Under the pieces are notes generated by a model. It was not told the DNA's origin. It did not search any database and saw nothing but the letters and a program-made list of their open reading frames with translations. The position numbers and the translations under genes are program-made. From Bacillota bacterium (lineage in GTDB: Bacteria > Bacillota > Clostridia > Lachnospirales > Bianqueaceae): 10,791 nt of DNA. Shown here piece by piece: positions 8,294 to 10,791 of this stretch (its first letter is position 1; each line of letters starts with the position of its first letter). The stretch lies in NCBI GenBank assembly GCA_017467985.1, contig JAFUJY010000088.1:1-10791 (forward strand). Reading direction: 5' to 3'.

Positions 8294-8968
8294 ATGTCTG
8301 ATATTATTGTAACCAAAGGGGTAAAACGGGGCTTTCCCGTGGCCGGCGGCGAGACCTTCTGGGCGCTGAAGGGGTTGGATCTGACCATCCCGGAGGGAGC
8401 TTTGACCATTTTGAAGGGACGCTCTGGTTCCGGCAAAACCACACTGATGAATATTCTCAGCGCTCTGGACCTGCCCACGGAAGGGGAAGTGTACCTGAAG
8501 GACCTGGATATTGCCAAGCTCAGCGAGAGTGACCGGGAAAAGATCCGTCGCCATCGTATTGGTTTTATCTTCCAGTCTGTGGCACTGATTCCGGTGATGA
8601 CCGCCTACGAAAATGTAGAATTTGCCCTGCGCATGGCCAAATATGACGGAGACCGGAGAAAGCGGGCAGAAGAATGCCTGAAAATGGTGGGCCTGGGAAG
8701 CCGTCTGCATCATTTGCCCCAGGAACTTTCAGGTGGTGAGCAGCAGCGAGTGGCCATTGCCCGTGCCATTGCCCACAAACCCAAAGTTATTTTTGCTGAC
8801 GAACCCACTGCAGAGCTGGATACCAACACCGGTCTGCAGGTCATCAAGATCTTTAAGGAATTGACGGCGACAGAGGGAATCACCATCGTGATGACCACCC
8901 ACGACACCGAGCTGATGAAGCTGGGTGACAAAGTATATCAGCTGGAGGACGGTGAGTTAGTTGAGTGA
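8294..8968 (+). CDS. ABC transporter ATP-binding protein, MacB/LolD-type (ATPase 1)
   Basis: This is a 224-residue nucleotide-binding subunit with a complete motif set: Walker A GRSGSGKTT (42-50), Q-loop glutamine in FIFQ (Gln94), signature LSGGEQQR (145-152), Walker B VIFADE (165-170, catalytic Glu170), D-loop AELD and switch His203 (TTHD). Length and motif context match the o228/LolD/MacB ATPase family that pairs with FtsX-type permeases. The gene starts 14 nt after the permease, with an AGGGGGAG ribosome binding site 5 nt before ATG. Its last codons overlap the next ATPase gene by 8 nt. It appears catalytically competent and should act in the cytoplasm against one or both coupling segments of the permease. 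Confidence 0.92.
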   Translation: MSDIIVTKGVKRGFPVAGGETFWALKGLDLTIPEGALTILKGRSGSGKTTLMNILSALDLPTEGEVYLKDLDIAKLSESDREKIRRHRIGFIFQSVALIPVMTAYENVEFALRMAKYDGDRRKRAEECLKMVGLGSRLHHLPQELSGGEQQRVAIARAIAHKPKVIFADEPTAELDTNTGLQVIKIFKELTATEGITIVMTTHDTELMKLGDKVYQLEDGELVE

Positions 8969-9839
8969 GGATATCATTATTTGTGAAAACCTGGTGAAGA
9001 TTTATAAAACCAAGGATTTGGAAGTACTGGCCCTCCAGGGTCTGGATCTGAACATCGCCAAGGGCGAGCTCATGGCGATCATCGGTAACAGTGGTAGTGG
9101 TAAGTCCACCTTCCTGAACATGGTCGGTGGTCTGGATCGTCCTTCTGCCGGTAAACTGACCGTTGATGGCAAGAACCTGTTTAAGCTGAACGAGGCGGAG
9201 CTGGTGGATTATAAGCGTAAGACCGTAGGTTTTGTATGGCAGAATAACGCCCGTAACCTGGTGCCTTACCTGAATGCAGTCCAGAACATCAGCCTGCCCA
9301 TGATGTTCGACAGTGAAAAGAAACGCCGGGAGCGGGCTCTGGAACTGTTGGAAATTGTAGGTATGTCCCACAAAAAGGACAGCCGCCTGAACCAGCTGTC
9401 CGGTGGTGAGCAGCAGCGAATTGCCATCGCCATTGCCCTGGCCAACAATCCCAAGATTTTGCTGGCGGACGAGCCCACAGGTTCTGTGGATGCCAAGACC
9501 GGTAACTACATCCTGGATATGTTCCGGACTCTGAACAGAGAGCTGGGCCTGACCATCGTGATCGTAACCCACGACCGGGCCCTGTCCAAAAAGGTAAATC
9601 GTGTGGTGGCCATCCGAGACGGTAAGACCAGCAGCGAAATGATCGTAAAACAGGACTATGCGGACCGTTTGGACTCCATCAACATGTTTGAAGAAGCCCA
9701 CGACGAGTTTGCAGTGCTGGATAAGGCCGGCCGTGTCCAGATCCCCAAGGAGATTCTGGAGCAGATGGGCCTGGAAGGCAATAAAGTACAACTGGAACTG
9801 GTGGACGGTAAGGTGGTTATCAGTACACCGAAAAAGTAA
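8961..9839 (+). CDS. ABC transporter ATP-binding protein with C-terminal AbrB/SpoVT-like domain (ATPase 2)
   Basis: The gene encodes 292 residues from a TTG start. An in-frame TAG at 8958-8960 rules out any earlier start, and GGAGG at 8944-8948 serves as a somewhat distant ribosome binding site. The first 225 residues form a complete ATPase: Walker A GNSGSGKST (42-50), Q-loop FVWQ (Gln94), signature LSGGEQQR (146-153), Walker B ILLADE (166-171), D-loop GSVD and switch His204. Trp93 before the Q-loop glutamine and Val instead of Leu in the D-loop are mild departures from family habit. A linker (about 226-248) leads to a 40-residue tail that matches the AbrB/MazE swapped-hairpin fold, which is not a usual part of LolD/MacB-type ATPases. 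It differs clearly from ATPase 1, so the pair probably forms a heterodimer under the two-halved permease. A terminator follows. Confidence 0.9.
   Translation: MSEDIIICENLVKIYKTKDLEVLALQGLDLNIAKGELMAIIGNSGSGKSTFLNMVGGLDRPSAGKLTVDGKNLFKLNEAELVDYKRKTVGFVWQNNARNLVPYLNAVQNISLPMMFDSEKKRRERALELLEIVGMSHKKDSRLNQLSGGEQQRIAIAIALANNPKILLADEPTGSVDAKTGNYILDMFRTLNRELGLTIVIVTHDRALSKKVNRVVAIRDGKTSSEMIVKQDYADRLDSINMFEEAHDEFAVLDKAGRVQIPKEILEQMGLEGNKVQLELVDGKVVISTPKK
9705..9830 (+). other. Encoded AbrB/SpoVT-like domain fused to ATPase 2
   Basis: Residues 249-290 of ATPase 2 read FAVLDKAGRVQIPKEILEQM, then GLEGNKVQLELVDGKVVIS. They align without gaps over the core to B. subtilis AbrB (KVDELGRVVIPIELRRTLGI..., recalled from memory). 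The GRVxIP turn, the following helix, the G(L/I) and the final VD-x-K-(V/I)-I strand all agree. There is no internal stop, start or ribosome binding site, so this is a true fusion. Of the AbrB DNA-contact arginines (8, 15, 23, 24), only the Arg15 equivalent (Arg258) remains; the others are Ala251, Leu266 and Glu267. Confidence 0.8.
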
Positions 9840-9849
9840 ATGTGATATG

Positions 9850-9885
9850 CGGCAAGGAGATTTAGGTCTCCTTGCCGTGTTTTTA
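9850..9885 (+). terminator. Rho-independent terminator of the export operon
   Basis: A perfect 11-bp stem (CGGCAAGGAGA at 9850-9860 with TCTCCTTGCCG at 9867-9877) has a 6-nt loop and is followed by TGTTTTTA. It begins 10 bp after the stop codon of ATPase 2. The T-run abuts the -35 box of the next promoter, so termination and new initiation are packed into less than 70 bp. Confidence 0.92.
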
Positions 9886-9915
9886 TTGACAAATTATATT
9901 CTTCTGTTGTATAAT
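9886..9915 (+). promoter_or_regulatory. Consensus sigma-A promoter of the second adaptor operon
   Basis: TTGACA (9886-9891) and TATAAT (9910-9915) both match consensus exactly, with an 18-bp spacer. The transcription start would be near 9922, leaving a leader of about 50 nt. That leader ends in an AAGGGGAG ribosome binding site (9959-9966), 7 nt before the ATG at 9974. No clear operator is visible. Confidence 0.88.
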
Positions 9916-9973
9916 ATAAAAAGAAGGCAACGAATTGTTCTTTTACAAGTGAAAATGGAAGGGGAGAGGGAAA

Positions 9974-10791
9974 ATGAAGCAATATTTTAAAAGAGGGATT
10001 ACTTTAATTATTGTTTTATCGATTATTTTTACAGGCTGTGGATTATTTCCGGAGGAAGAGGAATTTCCCACAGTACCTATTGTAGAATCATATGAAAAGA
10101 AAGAATATAAGCAGACAGTTGTAGTACGGGGCGACTTGGTTTTGACCGAGAGTATTCGCTGCAGATATACACCGGTGCAGACGGAAACATTGTCATTTCA
10201 GTTGGATGACATGTACATTGAAAGTGTTTATGTGACAGAAGGCGATATTGTAGAAGTTGGAGACCTTTTGGCGCAGCTGCGTATTGATGATTTGGAGAAA
10301 CAGGTGCAGGAGCAGAACTATCAAATCCTGCTTTTGAACATGCAGATTGAACATTTGTATGAGGATTGGGAGCTGGAGGCCATAGATGAGGATGGGCGCC
10401 TGACAGCAATTGAAAAAGAATTAGCGCAAGTACGTGAGTTAATTTGGCTATTAGATGTATGGCTGCAACAGGGAGAAAAACCGGAAGCCGTAAATGGTAA
10501 GAGTTGGTATGTGGAGGAAGAACCCACACAGCTCAGTATGGAAGAGTTAAAAAGTATAGAGTCCCAGTTAAAAGCAGAACGGGATGCAAGACTGGATGAA
10601 ATAGAATTAACGCAGGACTATGAAAAGCGTTTGCGGGATTTGCATAATGCTTTACTTGTGGCGGAAATGAAACTGGACGAATTGGAAGAAGCTTTGGAGA
10701 AACGCAGAATTTATGCGGGGATCAATGGCACGATCGTTTATGCCAGTAATACTGCTGTTTCCGGGAGCAAATCCATTGAAAAAGAGTTGGT
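9974..10791 (+). CDS. HlyD/MacA-family adaptor lipoprotein, paralogue of adaptor 1 (partial, 3' end outside window)
   Basis: From ATG at 9974 the frame stays open to the window edge (272 full codons). The signal peptide ends in lipobox FTGC with Cys22, at the same position as in adaptor 1, followed by the shared GLFPEEE. The protein aligns with adaptor 1 without a gap for about 250 residues (about 127 identities by hand count). It covers the first lipoyl half, both arms of the long coiled-coil hairpin and the start of the second lipoyl half (AGINGTIVY). The tip motif GKSWYVEEEPT is identical. Codon choice is visibly richer in A/T (TTA, AAA, GAA, ATA) than in adaptor 1. Its own promoter and its place directly after the first operon suggest it opens a second, similar operon continuing beyond the window. 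Confidence 0.88.
   Translation, partial: MKQYFKRGITLIIVLSIIFTGCGLFPEEEEFPTVPIVESYEKKEYKQTVVVRGDLVLTESIRCRYTPVQTETLSFQLDDMYIESVYVTEGDIVEVGDLLAQLRIDDLEKQVQEQNYQILLLNMQIEHLYEDWELEAIDEDGRLTAIEKELAQVRELIWLLDVWLQQGEKPEAVNGKSWYVEEEPTQLSMEELKSIESQLKAERDARLDEIELTQDYEKRLRDLHNALLVAEMKLDELEEALEKRRIYAGINGTIVYASNTAVSGSKSIEKEL

Noticed and set aside
9705..9839. The AbrB-like tail as a separate small antitoxin or regulator gene
   Set aside because: It is in frame with the ATPase, with no stop between them and no ribosome binding site plus start before it; a fusion is the simpler reading.
5457..9839. A BceAB-type antimicrobial peptide detoxification module
   Set aside because: BceAB has one ATPase, a permease with one large ectodomain and usually a nearby two-component system. 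Here there are two ATPases, two ectodomains, three adaptors and no sensor kinase or response regulator in the window.
9931..9952. A short inverted repeat (TTGT...ACAA) in the leader of the last gene as an operator or riboswitch
   Set aside because: It is only a 4-bp stem in an A/T-rich leader of about 50 nt, too weak and too short to support a regulatory RNA or operator call.
9658..9990. A 110-codon plus-strand frame crossing the operon end, terminator and next promoter
   Set aside because: It overlaps the ATPase 2 C-terminus in another frame, runs through the terminator hairpin and has Trp/Lys-rich composition typical of an out-of-frame reading.
1..10791. tRNA or rRNA genes, CRISPR arrays, insertion sequences, or toxin/bacteriocin precursor genes
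   Set aside because: I saw no supporting repeat pattern, transposase motif, cloverleaf or double-glycine leader peptide on either strand.

Overview
The window looks like chromosomal DNA of a low-to-mid-GC Gram-positive bacterium, most likely a Bacillota of the Clostridia type (Lachnospiraceae-like; this lineage call is an inference). The reasons are strong AAGGAGG-type ribosome binding sites, sigma-A consensus promoters, simple hairpin/U-tract terminators, a TTG start, and extracytoplasmic adaptors that are all lipoproteins, with no outer-membrane partner gene. Every gene reads on the plus strand, and the window is densely coding. The only gene-free stretches are two short intergenic regions (about 180 and 134 bp), each holding a terminator followed by a promoter.

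Layout: (1) positions 1-1839 hold the 3' part of a large protein of uncertain function with a possible alpha/alpha-toroid region, beta-rich domains and a C-terminal CARDB/Ig-like segment. It ends at a hairpin terminator. (2) A strong promoter (TTGAAA-17-TATAAT with an extended -10) starts a tight six-gene operon (2019-9839): three different HlyD/MacA-type adaptor lipoproteins, one 940-residue ten-helix permease with two MacB/FtsX-like halves, and two different ABC ATPases. Gaps inside the operon are 11-14 nt or overlaps of 8-14 nt. (3) A second terminator is followed at once by a perfect TTGACA-18-TATAAT promoter and the start of another adaptor lipoprotein (9974 to the window end). That protein is a close paralogue of the first adaptor, so a second copy of the system, or of its first part, begins here.

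How the genes may work together: the permease looks like a MacB dimer fused into one chain. Two distinct ATPases could sit under its two halves, and three distinct adaptors could form a mixed ring on the outside. The substrate is unknown: no peptide precursor, modification enzyme, protease or two-component system lies in the window. Two details are unusual. The second ATPase carries a C-terminal AbrB/SpoVT-like swapped-hairpin domain that has lost most of the arginines AbrB uses to bind DNA. The first adaptor and its downstream paralogue share a nearly invariant motif at the predicted tip of an extra-long coiled-coil hairpin.
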